A stretch of 64,000 bases of DNA from Solitalea canadensis DSM 3403 (lineage in GTDB: Bacteria > Bacteroidota > Bacteroidia > Sphingobacteriales > Sphingobacteriaceae): positions 3,918,669 through 3,982,668 of the forward strand of contig NC_017770.1 of the NCBI RefSeq assembly GCF_000242635.2, given 5' to 3'. Shown in pieces: positions 16,208 to 25,835 of this stretch (position 1 is the stretch's first letter; every line of letters begins with the position of its first letter). The notes under the pieces are model-generated. The model was not told the origin of the DNA, did not search any database, and saw nothing but the letters and a program-made list of their open reading frames with translations. Both the position numbers and the translations under genes were made by a program.

Positions 16208-17068
16208 ATGAAAAAAGCATTCGATTTTTTTGTTTTTGCTAATTTTTGGGTTGGACTTTGTGCGGTAGCACAAGGGCTCATCACCTACATTTTTATCAAT
16301 ACTACTCCATCACCTATTGCTATTTCAGTTCTGTTTCTGGCTACTTTCTTTATTTATAATATCCGTATCGTATTAAATTATCCGTTGATTATAAAGAACA
16401 AAGACAATTATACCTCCGACCGGATGAAATGTGTAGCTGCACATGTTGATCTTATCCGATTACTTACCATTGTTTCTGTCATTATTCTTATTCCACTATC
16501 TCTTTTACTACCCATACAAGCAATCATATCATTATCAGTTGCGGGGATTTTGGCACTGGCTTACTCACTTCCGATATTCAAGAGTAAAAAAGGCGGCTTA
16601 CGACAAATCCCAGGGCTCAAAACACTAATTATCGGGTTGATATGGGCGTCCAGCACCGTTTTGGTTCCCATGATGGCATCAGGAGAAGTTATTACCCAGC
16701 AGCTTACCATATTGTTATTCATTAAACGCTTTCTACTGGTATTCTCGTTAGCGCTGTTATTTGACCTGCGCGATATGGAAACAGATCAAAAACATAATTT
16801 AAAGACCATACCGGTAGCATTAGGGGCCGTAAAAACAAAATGGCTATGCTTTTTCCTAATCTGTATTCATTCAATAATCATTTTCTTTGCAGACATTCCC
16901 GTTGTAGCTCCAGATCTGATCGTTATTATGCTCATATATATTGCCATTAACATATACCTGATCATACAGAGCTTTCCGCGTAAGAGTGATTATTTTTATT
17001 TGTTTTGGGTAGATGGAATGTTTGTACTCCAATACTTCTTATTTTACTTTATCAAATACATGCCATAA
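16208..17068 (+). CDS. UbiA-like membrane protein with degenerate first Asp motif
   Basis: A 286-residue polytopic membrane protein with about eight helices. The second prenyltransferase motif is clear: DLRDMETD at 186-193 in FDLRDMETDQKHNLKTIPVALG. The first motif, normally N-D-x-x-D-x-x-x-D, is replaced by YNIRIVLNYP at 50-59, so the usual diphosphate-Mg2+ site looks incomplete. Whether this is an active prenyltransferase is therefore open. It belongs to a group of UbiA-like proteins common in Bacteroidota with a YN(F/I)-x-R-type first motif. It is a single gene with its own terminator. Confidence 0.72.
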   Translation: MKKAFDFFVFANFWVGLCAVAQGLITYIFINTTPSPIAISVLFLATFFIYNIRIVLNYPLIIKNKDNYTSDRMKCVAAHVDLIRLLTIVSVIILIPLSLLLPIQAIISLSVAGILALAYSLPIFKSKKGGLRQIPGLKTLIIGLIWASSTVLVPMMASGEVITQQLTILLFIKRFLLVFSLALLFDLRDMETDQKHNLKTIPVALGAVKTKWLCFFLICIHSIIIFFADIPVVAPDLIVIMLIYIAINIYLIIQSFPRKSDYFYLFWVDGMFVLQYFLFYFIKYMP

Positions 17069-17094
17069 AAAAAGCTCCCGAAGGAGCTTCTTTA
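17068..17094. terminator. Terminator between UbiA-like and DUF3857 genes
   Basis: A perfect 7-bp stem (AAGCTCC/GGAGCTT) with a 4-nt loop, with A-rich and T-rich flanks, between two convergent genes. Confidence 0.8.
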
Positions 17095-19014
17095 TTAGTT
17101 TGCTGTTCCAACCAAAACCACTTTTGATTTATCAGCTTTTGAGATTGCTGTAAGAAACTCAAACAGCTCATTATATTTTTCGGCCGAAAAACGCCCTGCA
17201 TTTCTGACAAACTTCCGGGTATAAATTAACTCATTGTTTTCGAGTTTTACCGAACTTGAAAACTCTCCGAATGCAGTTTTTAGCACTACATCATTGGGTT
17301 TGCTTTCTAAGGTATAGCCGGCAGGTATTTCGTAAACAATTTTATCTTCATCAGTACTGCCAAAATGAAATAGCATATCAGACCGGCGCTTTTCTATTTT
17401 TTCTGGCCCCGAAGTCATACGATTTAACAGATTTGGCTGAATAAAAATCCGTTTACCCGAAATATTTATATAATTAGAAAACTCCAGTTCCAAATGCTCA
17501 TTAATTACAGGTTTACTACCTTTTTCCGCTTTATAATTAAAACTCTTAATTCGTAAACTCGGAATATTGATCGTTTCATATAAATGCTTCTCCACCCTTC
17601 CCTGGCTCACCATATTTGTCCAGTCACTTAAATCATCCTGACGAGTACATTTATACTTCGCATCAACAGTTGCTGCAACAGTTCCAGACAGATCAAATTT
17701 AACCTTTGCACTACGTATCAATGAATTATCAGCGGCGTTATATTCCGGTGTTTTAACCAATTTCCCACCTTCAGGAGTAAACAATAAGGCTTGTCTGTTA
17801 CCCGTAAATTCACCCATATAATTAAATGAATTATACTGACTTGTACATTCTAACCAAACTGTCTCTTTTTCAGTTGGTATTGCTAGCACAACGTGATTAA
17901 AAGGATTATTGACAAAATCCTGATAAATGGTTGAAGGTTCATATCCACCATAGATCAGAGCCGCATGAGCTGTCACTCCGGCTTCTTGTAATAATGACTT
18001 CATGTAATTTGATAGAGCCTTACAATCTCCGTAGCCACGAGTGGCCACATAGTTAGCATCAAACGTTTGAAGCCCTCCGATTCCTAACTGAACACTTATA
18101 TAACGAGTGTTCTTTTGCAGATAATCATACAATATCTGTGCTTTCTCAATTGGATCTTTAGCCGCATCCGTCAACTCATGGACTTTAGCCTTTACATTAT
18201 CCGGTAATTTATCACGGTCTTTATTGATTTTGTAGATCCAATCGCCAAAAGACTGCCATGAATCCATTTTACCATCATAACCTTCATAAGAAAAGTCAAT
18301 TGGTACACATAAAATGCCAGGTCCCTGTTCAAATATCGGAACACTATAAGGCTCTCTTTTGATTGATTTCAGATTGGAAGCACTCCATGTATAGTTATTT
18401 TTACCGTTAATAATTTCCTTTTTTACAGGAACGGCAAGATTGAATTCCTTATATCGTATATTCATGTCTTGCGGAAATACAACCGTGTAGCTACTGTTTT
18501 CTACACTGGTTTTATAGCCACTTAAACCGCTCCATCCGGGATAACTTACTAGACCTACATACTCATATTCGTACTCAAATTCAACTGTATACGGAAAAGT
18601 ATGATGAGTAAGCGTAGCAACCTTTACTCTGTTATCATCATATAAACTAATGTCTTGGGTAGCTTTATAATCTTTAATCTCACTACTCTTCAGTTTTCTA
18701 ACCACATTACCTGTAGAATCATACACTGTTCCTTTAAATGCTTTAATTGGACGCAGCTTATCATAGGATAATACTTGTTCTGACCAATGTTCACCATTAG
18801 AATTCAGAATAGTAACCATGAAATGGTTTGTAAACTTTCCTGAGCCTTTATTTACGATTGTAAAAACGGCATCATCAAAACGTACCACTGCATCAGCATC
18901 TTTTCTTAACTCTGCGGATATATCCTTTGTCGGATATTTTTTGCCATCATCTGCCCATGACTGAAATATAGTTAATGAGCAGAAGATAGCGATAAGGAAT
19001 AACTTCTTCATCAA
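17095..19014 (-). CDS. DUF3857/transglutaminase-like secreted protein with intact triad
   Basis: A 639-residue exported protein (signal peptide to about residue 21, ending SWA). An N-terminal DUF3857 beta-domain (about 45-240) is followed by a transglutaminase-like core with Cys331 (GYGDCKALSNYM), His374 (PFNHVVLA) and Glu389 in place of Asp (WLECTSQ), then a beta-rich C-terminus. The Cys-His-acid triad is thus present and the protein could be a periplasmic peptidase or transamidase. It is the second gene of a pair, starting 3 bp after its paralogue. The substrate is unknown; no secretion-tag sorting domain is seen. Confidence 0.85.
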   Translation of the reverse strand: MMKKLFLIAIFCSLTIFQSWADDGKKYPTKDISAELRKDADAVVRFDDAVFTIVNKGSGKFTNHFMVTILNSNGEHWSEQVLSYDKLRPIKAFKGTVYDSTGNVVRKLKSSEIKDYKATQDISLYDDNRVKVATLTHHTFPYTVEFEYEYEYVGLVSYPGWSGLSGYKTSVENSSYTVVFPQDMNIRYKEFNLAVPVKKEIINGKNNYTWSASNLKSIKREPYSVPIFEQGPGILCVPIDFSYEGYDGKMDSWQSFGDWIYKINKDRDKLPDNVKAKVHELTDAAKDPIEKAQILYDYLQKNTRYISVQLGIGGLQTFDANYVATRGYGDCKALSNYMKSLLQEAGVTAHAALIYGGYEPSTIYQDFVNNPFNHVVLAIPTEKETVWLECTSQYNSFNYMGEFTGNRQALLFTPEGGKLVKTPEYNAADNSLIRSAKVKFDLSGTVAATVDAKYKCTRQDDLSDWTNMVSQGRVEKHLYETINIPSLRIKSFNYKAEKGSKPVINEHLELEFSNYINISGKRIFIQPNLLNRMTSGPEKIEKRRSDMLFHFGSTDEDKIVYEIPAGYTLESKPNDVVLKTAFGEFSSSVKLENNELIYTRKFVRNAGRFSAEKYNELFEFLTAISKADKSKVVLVGTAN

Positions 19015-19017
19015 TTT

Positions 19018-21072
19018 TTATTGATTAGCTTTTTTGAGAACAATCTGTTCTGATTGTTTGGAAATAATACCAGCGTAAAATGCCTTCAACCCTTCATACT
19101 CTTCTGGTAAGAACATCGTTTTATTAAAACTAACTATAGTTCTCACCTGGATTTTAGTTCCCACCTGACCGATTGTATAAGAAAATTTAGCACCACCTTC
19201 TGATAGATCAAAACGTGCTGATTTAGGCAATTCATCAACAATATAACCTTCCGGAATATCAATGGTAACCATGTATGAGTCTTCCTTTGCAGTTGGAAAA
19301 CTTACCGGATATTTTCTGTCTTTTGCTTTAAAAACATTCTCAGTAAATGAACCGAATAGTATAGGGTTTATATAAATAATCGAATTGTTATTTAATTCTT
19401 CTTCTGATTCAAATGAAAGCTTAGTAACTAAAGTCGTATCAATATTTTTTAAATTATCAAAACTGTGCTTAGAGATTACAATACCATTTGTTTTAAATGC
19501 CTTTTTAAAATAATCATCTTCATTAGTAATCTCCGCAACTGAGCTTCTCATATTGGCAGCCTCGTAATCTTTTGCATAAACAATAATATCTCCTGCTAAT
19601 TTTCCATCTTTAAGTCCTAAAGACGCCACAGTCAATCTTTTAGCTTTTAAATTATCATTCTCCAACTCAACCCAACGACCTTCACTTTTTTGATTAATTA
19701 AGCGCCCTTTGCCATTTAAACAACGCTCCGGGAGTAGGTATGATGGTCTGTGTGCATCGGTTGCGTCAAGTAATAAATCAGTGCTATCTAAACGAACAGC
19801 TGCAATTACATAGTTAAAATTATCAACCATAGGGTAGTATTGATTCACCCTTCCGTTTCTCCGGGTACTTAATAAAATCGGATTAGCCTCTAAACCGGCT
19901 TCTCGTAACATACCCACTAATAAAAGGTTAATATCAGCAGCACTTCCTGTTTTCTTTTCAAATACTGTTTTAGGAGTTTGTGACGCTAGGTATCCATTAT
20001 TGCCATTCCATTTAACATTGCTTTTAAGAAATGAAGCAATAGCTACCGAACGTGTTGCCATGTCCGGATACTTATCCGCAATTACTTTAATTTGATCTTT
20101 TAAAAACCCTGTACGATTCATTGAACTTGCAAAACCGTCGGTATTGTAAATTGCTTCCGTAACTTTCTCCCATGTATTCAATACCCCATGATAAGCCGAT
20201 TGTGGATATTGATAGCCCTGAAGCTGAAACTTGATTTTCGAAATATAATCATCTTTGGTGGTGATGAATTTATCATCGGAAAAAGCAGGTACATCTTTCA
20301 TAACCCAACGATAATCTGTAGTACGTGCAGAAACACTTGCAGAACCTGCGCGATTTCCTTCGTTGCCTTGGGTAGCGATGTTTGAACTCCACCTGATCAT
20401 GAATTGTTCATTACCATCTTTCTTCTCGTTAATAGCAAATGGGTTATACCCTTGCATTTCCAGTTTATAGAAATAATACTCAGGAATACGGGCTGTGTAT
20501 TCACTCCATATTACCGGATATTTCCCCTGAAACTCCCATTCTTTAAAAAAGGTAGTACGATCTGTTTTGATAGTATAGATAAACTCAATAACTGCACCCT
20601 CTTTAACATTAGGTAACGTGAATTTCCTATTGTTTAAGTTGTCAGTTATCTTTTCATCAAAGATTCCTTTACTGTCTAGCTTATACTCATTGATTTTACC
20701 ATTTTCGAGCAGATAGGTAACCCCTTTTAGCTGAGTGATCTTTTCTTTGGAATAAGCTCCACTATAATATGGGATCTCAAATGTAGCATCATCAAAAGCT
20801 GCTTTATTAAAAATTTTGATGCGACAGTGACGTTCATGTACTAATTCAAAATCGTCTTGTCCCCATACAAAATAAGAGTTCCCGACGTCGGCTAATACTA
20901 CAGCATTGGCACTTGAATCTAATGAATAAATGGGCATGGTTAGTTCTTCCATGCTTACTTTCCCGTATTTAACGGGTGTCTTTTGAGCAATTGTAGATAA
21001 CGGCAGTATAATGCATAGGCAAAATGCGCCAATCAATCTAATAAAAGAATTAGTTAGGTAAAAATTGGACAT
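19018..21072 (-). CDS. DUF3857/transglutaminase-like secreted protein lacking Cys and His
   Basis: A 684-residue paralogue of the downstream gene, also exported (signal ending LSTIAQ). The order is DUF3857, transglutaminase-like core, C-terminal beta region. The core block KTGSAADINLLLVGMLREAG aligns with the GDC block of the neighbour, but Ala378 sits in the Cys position, and Tyr421 (NFNYVIAA) sits in the His position; the acid (Asp436, LLDATD) is kept. This protein is therefore probably not catalytic. The GSxADIN form is seen in other Bacteroidota, so it is likely a settled non-catalytic subfamily. It may bind the same ligand as its neighbour or assist it. Confidence 0.85.
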   Translation of the reverse strand: MSNFYLTNSFIRLIGAFCLCIILPLSTIAQKTPVKYGKVSMEELTMPIYSLDSSANAVVLADVGNSYFVWGQDDFELVHERHCRIKIFNKAAFDDATFEIPYYSGAYSKEKITQLKGVTYLLENGKINEYKLDSKGIFDEKITDNLNNRKFTLPNVKEGAVIEFIYTIKTDRTTFFKEWEFQGKYPVIWSEYTARIPEYYFYKLEMQGYNPFAINEKKDGNEQFMIRWSSNIATQGNEGNRAGSASVSARTTDYRWVMKDVPAFSDDKFITTKDDYISKIKFQLQGYQYPQSAYHGVLNTWEKVTEAIYNTDGFASSMNRTGFLKDQIKVIADKYPDMATRSVAIASFLKSNVKWNGNNGYLASQTPKTVFEKKTGSAADINLLLVGMLREAGLEANPILLSTRRNGRVNQYYPMVDNFNYVIAAVRLDSTDLLLDATDAHRPSYLLPERCLNGKGRLINQKSEGRWVELENDNLKAKRLTVASLGLKDGKLAGDIIVYAKDYEAANMRSSVAEITNEDDYFKKAFKTNGIVISKHSFDNLKNIDTTLVTKLSFESEEELNNNSIIYINPILFGSFTENVFKAKDRKYPVSFPTAKEDSYMVTIDIPEGYIVDELPKSARFDLSEGGAKFSYTIGQVGTKIQVRTIVSFNKTMFLPEEYEGLKAFYAGIISKQSEQIVLKKANQ

Positions 21073-21372
21073 AAAAGTGTTAGTTTTCAGATTAGTTGTA
21101 TTTATATTCTTAGGTAGCGAGGTAAACTTGAATGATCGAAAAGTAGTAAATAATTTGCTAAAAACTACTGATAAATAATTCCTTTATTAATATCGCATAA
21201 CCAAATTGGTTTTAAGTAGAATTGACAGGTTAATGTTCTATTCGGGGCCGAAAGTAAAAATTAAAATGATAGACGCAAAAAAATATATAACTAAAAACTG
21301 CTAGTAAAATTTAATTAAATAAAACTTACAAACCTCAATAAACAAGAAAACCGGCATGCACCGGTTTTCTTA
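21073..21372. other. Intergenic region, 300 bp
   Basis: The spacer between the DUF3857 pair and the response regulator holds the regulator's terminator (21344-21371) at its right end. The remaining 270 bp should carry the promoter of the leftward DUF3857 pair, but I could not identify a TAnnTTTG element there, nor any RNA gene. Confidence 0.5.
21344..21371 (-). terminator. Terminator of the two-component operon
   Basis: A perfect 11-bp stem (AAGAAAACCGG/CCGGTTTTCTT) with a 6-nt loop, immediately after the response regulator stop. The minus strand continues with a T-rich tail. Confidence 0.88.
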
Positions 21373-22068
21373 TTAGTCAATATTAAATTTATATCCTATA
21401 CCTCGTACAGTTTGAAGCAACTGCGGATTTTCCGGATTGTCTTCAATTTTCTTTCTCAAACGCACAATATGCATATCGAGGGTTCTGGTATTAACATCAG
21501 AGTTATACCCCCAAACCACCTGCATTAATTCGTCGCGATTAATCACTTTATTTGGGTTTTTAAGGAAATACAGCAAAATTCTATTTTCAAGAATAGTAAG
21601 CTCTATCTTCTTATCATCACTTGTAATAAGCGAATGAATGCTTGGGTGATGTTCCATATTGTGGAACTTATGTACTTCGCTCTTATCCTGTGTAAGCAGG
21701 AACTTCACTTTATTATCCAACAAAGCCAACATTACATCCATGTTGAATGGTTTTGTAATATAGTCAGATACGCCAAAGTTATAAGCGTCAATCTTATCAA
21801 CATCCTGAGCTTTGGCAGTCATCATGATAATCAGGTTTTCAAAATTCTGCTGACGCAATGATGCACATACTGCCGAACCTTGTTTACCAGGCAACATCCA
21901 GTCCAATAAAACCACTTCGGGTTCTTCACGTAAGATTAAAGCCTCTCCGTCAGGGCCATTGGCTGCTTCAAATACTGTATATCCTTCTTTTTCTAATCTA
22001 CTTGCTACTAAAAAGCGGAGATTTTCATCATCCTCTACAACAGCTACTTTTATTCTTTTCTTTTCCAT
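21373..22068 (-). CDS. OmpR/PhoB-family response regulator
   Basis: A 231-residue regulator. The receiver domain has acidic residues 13-14, the phospho-acceptor Asp56 (VLLDWMLPG), Thr84 (MMTAK) and Lys106 (ITKPF). The C-terminal winged-helix domain ends in TRTLDMHIVRLRKKIEDNP and VRGIGYKF, typical of the OmpR type. It is the last gene of a leftward operon with the sensor kinase (24 bp upstream) and the S9-like lipoprotein. The target genes are unknown. Confidence 0.95.
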   Translation of the reverse strand: MEKKRIKVAVVEDDENLRFLVASRLEKEGYTVFEAANGPDGEALILREEPEVVLLDWMLPGKQGSAVCASLRQQNFENLIIMMTAKAQDVDKIDAYNFGVSDYITKPFNMDVMLALLDNKVKFLLTQDKSEVHKFHNMEHHPSIHSLITSDDKKIELTILENRILLYFLKNPNKVINRDELMQVVWGYNSDVNTRTLDMHIVRLRKKIEDNPENPQLLQTVRGIGYKFNID

Positions 22069-22092
22069 AGAGCTATCTGTATTATATGGTAT

Positions 22093-23784
22093 TTAATTCT
22101 TTCTTAAAGGTAATACAATTTTAAATTCTGAGCCTTTACCAGGCTTACTTTTTACGTTTATCTCTCCATTCATGAAATTAACTATTTCTTTGCAAAACGC
22201 CAGACCAATTCCGACGCTTCCGTGCCTGTTAAATTCATTTTCAACTTTATAGAACTTCTTGAAGACATTTTCAAGTTCCTGCTTTTCAATCCCAATTCCC
22301 TGATCAATAAACCTGAACACTACTGATTTCCGCTGCCTTTTAACATTAATATTTAAAAACTTATTGCCCGGAGGAGAATACTTGTAGGCATTGTCCATCA
22401 TGTTTGTAAAAACACTGTTCAGCAAAACCGCGTCTGTCTCAAAGTGTTCAATATCTTCAATGTGATATTCAACGTTAAAATCAGGGTATTTAATATGATA
22501 AGCATCTACTAAATTCTGACAAAATACTTCAAGGTTTATGGTTGAATATTTGAGTTTTATTGATTTATTTTCTAATTGCGTAAAAGACAGCAACTTGGTC
22601 ATTAAATCATTCAGTTTATCAGCTTCCTCATTTAATATCCTTCCATAATTCAATCTTTCCCTATCGGTTAAAGAATCACTACTCCTTATATTATCGCCCG
22701 CTATTTTAATAACACTTACAGGTGTTTTAAATTCATGCGTAAGGTTATTAATAAAATCATATTGAAGTTTAAATAACTTTTGATTAATATTTAAGTTTCT
22801 GAAAATCAGAAAAGCAATAAATAAAACTAATAAATAAACTACAATAAAACCGATAGCCAACGGAGTAAATATGCGGTATATTTCCCTATTGAGAAAATCT
22901 CTGCTGGAGATAAAATACAATTGATAATCCGAAAATGCCCCAGGCAAAGAAATGCCTGTAGTGTAATAATGTCTTCTATCAGTACTTAATGAATCAAACA
23001 TAAAGGAATGAATACTTATATGTTGATACAACTGAGGGTTAGTATTCTCAATCCTTAATGCTGCAGGGTTTAAATTAAACACCATCAAATCCTGCTCATA
23101 AACCGCCGATGGTGCTTGCTTTTCACTGCCAAAAAATTCTTTATACGTCCTTATCTCTTGTCGTCGTGGAACATTCAAGAAGCTGATCTTATTATCGTTA
23201 ATAGAGTAATAAGTATTAAATATTTGACTAGTTTCGGTTACTCTATTTGTATCTACTTCTTCTACGTAAGAAATAAACTTTAACAACGCACTGCTAAAGT
23301 CGCTTTCAATGACTGGTGCGTAATTAAACACCCGATCTTTTCTACTGTATAATAGTTCAGTTGAATGGTGTTTATTGAACTTATAAATAGACTTAAATTC
23401 AGCGGAAAAATGATCTTTAGTTAAGCCCGTAATAATTTTATGGTTACTTATTTCCAGGTCATAAAACACAAGTGAATTAACGAAAGAATAACGTCTGAAA
23501 AGATCTTTGGAAACCTTAGCAATCGATACAGAATCAAGGAAGCCTTGATAAAGTGAAAACTTAGGTATTTCAGAATTCACGAACTCATTGTATGGCTCTA
23601 TTGTTTTATCCAATACTTTAGCTTTTTCACTATCAAACTGGCCTTCAACAAATCGTTGAGTAAACTTGTAAGCTAAAAAAAGGGCAAGCAAAAAAGATAA
23701 CGAAACAAGGATAAAAAAGCTGGTAATTAGCACCAGGTTTTGTCGATATGTATTTTTTTGTTGCGGTTGTTGTCTTGTTTCCAA
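22093..23784 (-). CDS. Membrane sensor histidine kinase
   Basis: A 563-residue kinase. Transmembrane helices lie at about 16-41 and 305-328, enclosing a large periplasmic sensor domain of about 260 residues with no recognised fold. There is no HAMP domain: the second helix leads directly through a short linker to the H-box FINNLTHEFKTPVSVIK, with His350. The ATPase part has the N-box (NMMDNAYKYSP), G1 (DQGIGI), F-box and G2 (GSVGIGLAFCKEIV). It phosphorylates the neighbouring response regulator. It starts 13 bp after the S9-like lipoprotein gene, which suggests that the lipoprotein and the sensor domain work on the same side of the membrane. Confidence 0.93.
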   Translation of the reverse strand: METRQQPQQKNTYRQNLVLITSFFILVSLSFLLALFLAYKFTQRFVEGQFDSEKAKVLDKTIEPYNEFVNSEIPKFSLYQGFLDSVSIAKVSKDLFRRYSFVNSLVFYDLEISNHKIITGLTKDHFSAEFKSIYKFNKHHSTELLYSRKDRVFNYAPVIESDFSSALLKFISYVEEVDTNRVTETSQIFNTYYSINDNKISFLNVPRRQEIRTYKEFFGSEKQAPSAVYEQDLMVFNLNPAALRIENTNPQLYQHISIHSFMFDSLSTDRRHYYTTGISLPGAFSDYQLYFISSRDFLNREIYRIFTPLAIGFIVVYLLVLFIAFLIFRNLNINQKLFKLQYDFINNLTHEFKTPVSVIKIAGDNIRSSDSLTDRERLNYGRILNEEADKLNDLMTKLLSFTQLENKSIKLKYSTINLEVFCQNLVDAYHIKYPDFNVEYHIEDIEHFETDAVLLNSVFTNMMDNAYKYSPPGNKFLNINVKRQRKSVVFRFIDQGIGIEKQELENVFKKFYKVENEFNRHGSVGIGLAFCKEIVNFMNGEINVKSKPGKGSEFKIVLPLRKN

Positions 23785-23797
23785 ATCGGCAAAAAAC

Positions 23798-25684
23798 TTA
23801 TTTCTTTAAATTTTCATTAAAAAACTCTTCCATTGCATTATAAAATGCCAGCCTGTTCTCCTGTTTTGTAAAATAAGCCCCTTCATTTTGCTTAAGAATG
23901 TATTTTACATCCACACCACGCTTTTGAAGTGTTTTCACCAATTGGTTGGTTTCCTCCACATTTACACGAGGATCTTTAGCTCCTTGCGCTATCAGCATAG
24001 GCGTGTTTATTTTTTCTGCGTGAAATATCGGGGATACATCTCGCAATGCATCTGCATCCGATTCCGGATTTCCAACCAATGCATAATACATACCTTGCAT
24101 GGATTTATAATAAGGAGGAATATCTTTTAAATAAGTGAAAAGATTTAACAGTCCACAATATGAAACTCCACATCGGTACAATTCTGGAGTTTTTATACAT
24201 CCTATAAATGCACTGTAGCCGCCATAACCATTTCCATAGATGGCAATACGATTAGAGTCTGCTACATTTTTCTTAATTAACCATTTTACTCCGTCAGTAA
24301 TATCGTCCTGCATTTTACCACCCCATTCTTTAAAAGAAGCTTGAAAAAATGCTTTTCCATATCCGGTAGACCCCCTGTAATTAACTTGTAAAACAGCATA
24401 TCCTCTATTGGCCAAAAATTGTACTTCAGAATTATAGCCCCATTTAGTACGCGACCATGGACTAGGTCCTCCGTGAGGAATTACTACTAAAGGCAATTTT
24501 TCTGATTCCTTGCCTTTAGGAAGAGTAAGGTATCCGTTAATGGTTAGTCCGTCCCTTGATTGATAAGCAATTGGCTTCATATCAGCCATTTCAGACTCAT
24601 GAATCCAAGGAGAAACATCACTAAGTTTGGTTAACTTATCGGAATTGTTTTCATATAAATAAAAAGTTCCGGGATTTTTATCGCTATAAGTACGAACAAG
24701 AAATTTTTCTTCCTTTTTGTCGACACCTGCTATCCATAGATCTTTACCCGGAAGCTTTTTGGAGATATTTTCATAAAAACATTGAGAAGGCTCATCCAAA
24801 AAGTGTACTTCATACTTCCAGGTAGTAAATCCTACCCATAATAATCTTTTTAATACTTTAGAGTATCCAATTTCTGCTACGTCAACATCTTTATTCTCAT
24901 AGATTGTTTTTATTTCCTTTCCGGTTTGCAGGTCAATCTCTACCAAAGCCATTTTATCACGACCAATGTTCGAAAGAGCATAAATGTGTTTATTATTTTG
25001 GAATGAGAAGCATTGTGGATCAAGTGTTTCATTAAAGCCGATGCTGGTTACAACTTTAAAAGGCTTATCTTCTGATGGCCTGTATAATAATCGCTCATTA
25101 ACACCGTCAGTTTCAATTGCTAATAATAATTTCCCTTCGTGGTCGGCCTGCCAGAAATTAATATTTCCTGGGTTTTCAGCAATTATTTTGGACTCACCTG
25201 TTTCAAGATTCATTCTATAAGCGTCGAACTTTTTAGGATCACGCTTATTCATTAGCATTAAGATATTACCATCGTCTAAAATATCAATCAAGCGAACAGT
25301 AACTTCCGGGTAAGGAGTAATGTCATGACTATTTGAGCCATCCTTATTTACAGCATATAAGTGATATTTCTCATCGCCATTATTGTCTTTCAAGTAAACC
25401 AGTTGATTATTTCCACCCCACCAATATTTCAATACAGCATCTTCACTTTCAGCTGTTACCTGAGTAACTTCATTGGAGCTCAGCTTCTGAACAAAAATAT
25501 TAAGCCGATTATTATATGGTTGCAAAAACGCCACGTATTCACCGTCGGGTGATAAGCGAAAATACGTTCGTTCAGGATTTCTGAAGAAATCAGCAATAGG
25601 TATTTCCCGTACTGCAGTTTTTTTATCACACGCACTTATCACAACAGCAAATAAGAACAACACGTATTTACAAAATACCTTCAT
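23798..25684 (-). CDS. S9 (prolyl oligopeptidase-like) lipoprotein lacking catalytic Ser and His
   Basis: A 628-residue protein with a lipoprotein signal (lipobox ISAC, Cys19), an N-terminal beta-propeller (about 30-360) and a C-terminal alpha/beta-hydrolase domain, the S9C layout. The usual G-x-S-Y-G-G elbow reads GNGYGG, with Gly486 instead of the nucleophilic Ser. The usual NEGHGF of the catalytic His reads NEGAYF, with Ala603 instead of His. The Asp571 region (GAKDPRV) is kept, as are the oxyanion-side HGGP motif and the NYRGSTGYG motif. I checked the codons: GGT and GCT, no frameshift. The protein is therefore likely not a peptidase. It is the first gene of the kinase/regulator operon, and a ligand- or peptide-sensing role is an inference. 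Confidence 0.85.
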   Translation of the reverse strand: MKVFCKYVLFLFAVVISACDKKTAVREIPIADFFRNPERTYFRLSPDGEYVAFLQPYNNRLNIFVQKLSSNEVTQVTAESEDAVLKYWWGGNNQLVYLKDNNGDEKYHLYAVNKDGSNSHDITPYPEVTVRLIDILDDGNILMLMNKRDPKKFDAYRMNLETGESKIIAENPGNINFWQADHEGKLLLAIETDGVNERLLYRPSEDKPFKVVTSIGFNETLDPQCFSFQNNKHIYALSNIGRDKMALVEIDLQTGKEIKTIYENKDVDVAEIGYSKVLKRLLWVGFTTWKYEVHFLDEPSQCFYENISKKLPGKDLWIAGVDKKEEKFLVRTYSDKNPGTFYLYENNSDKLTKLSDVSPWIHESEMADMKPIAYQSRDGLTINGYLTLPKGKESEKLPLVVIPHGGPSPWSRTKWGYNSEVQFLANRGYAVLQVNYRGSTGYGKAFFQASFKEWGGKMQDDITDGVKWLIKKNVADSNRIAIYGNGYGGYSAFIGCIKTPELYRCGVSYCGLLNLFTYLKDIPPYYKSMQGMYYALVGNPESDADALRDVSPIFHAEKINTPMLIAQGAKDPRVNVEETNQLVKTLQKRGVDVKYILKQNEGAYFTKQENRLAFYNAMEEFFNENLKK

Positions 25685-25835
25685 AAAGTTTACTTCTTCT
25701 CTCTTTTATTTAAGTTAACGTGTTAAAAATAGTTAAAATTGAAGGCCCTGAAATGGGCTGTAACAACAATTTTACCCCCTAAAAACAATAATATTACGCT
25801 GTTTTAACGGTTGTAACAAAGAAACGATATAAACT

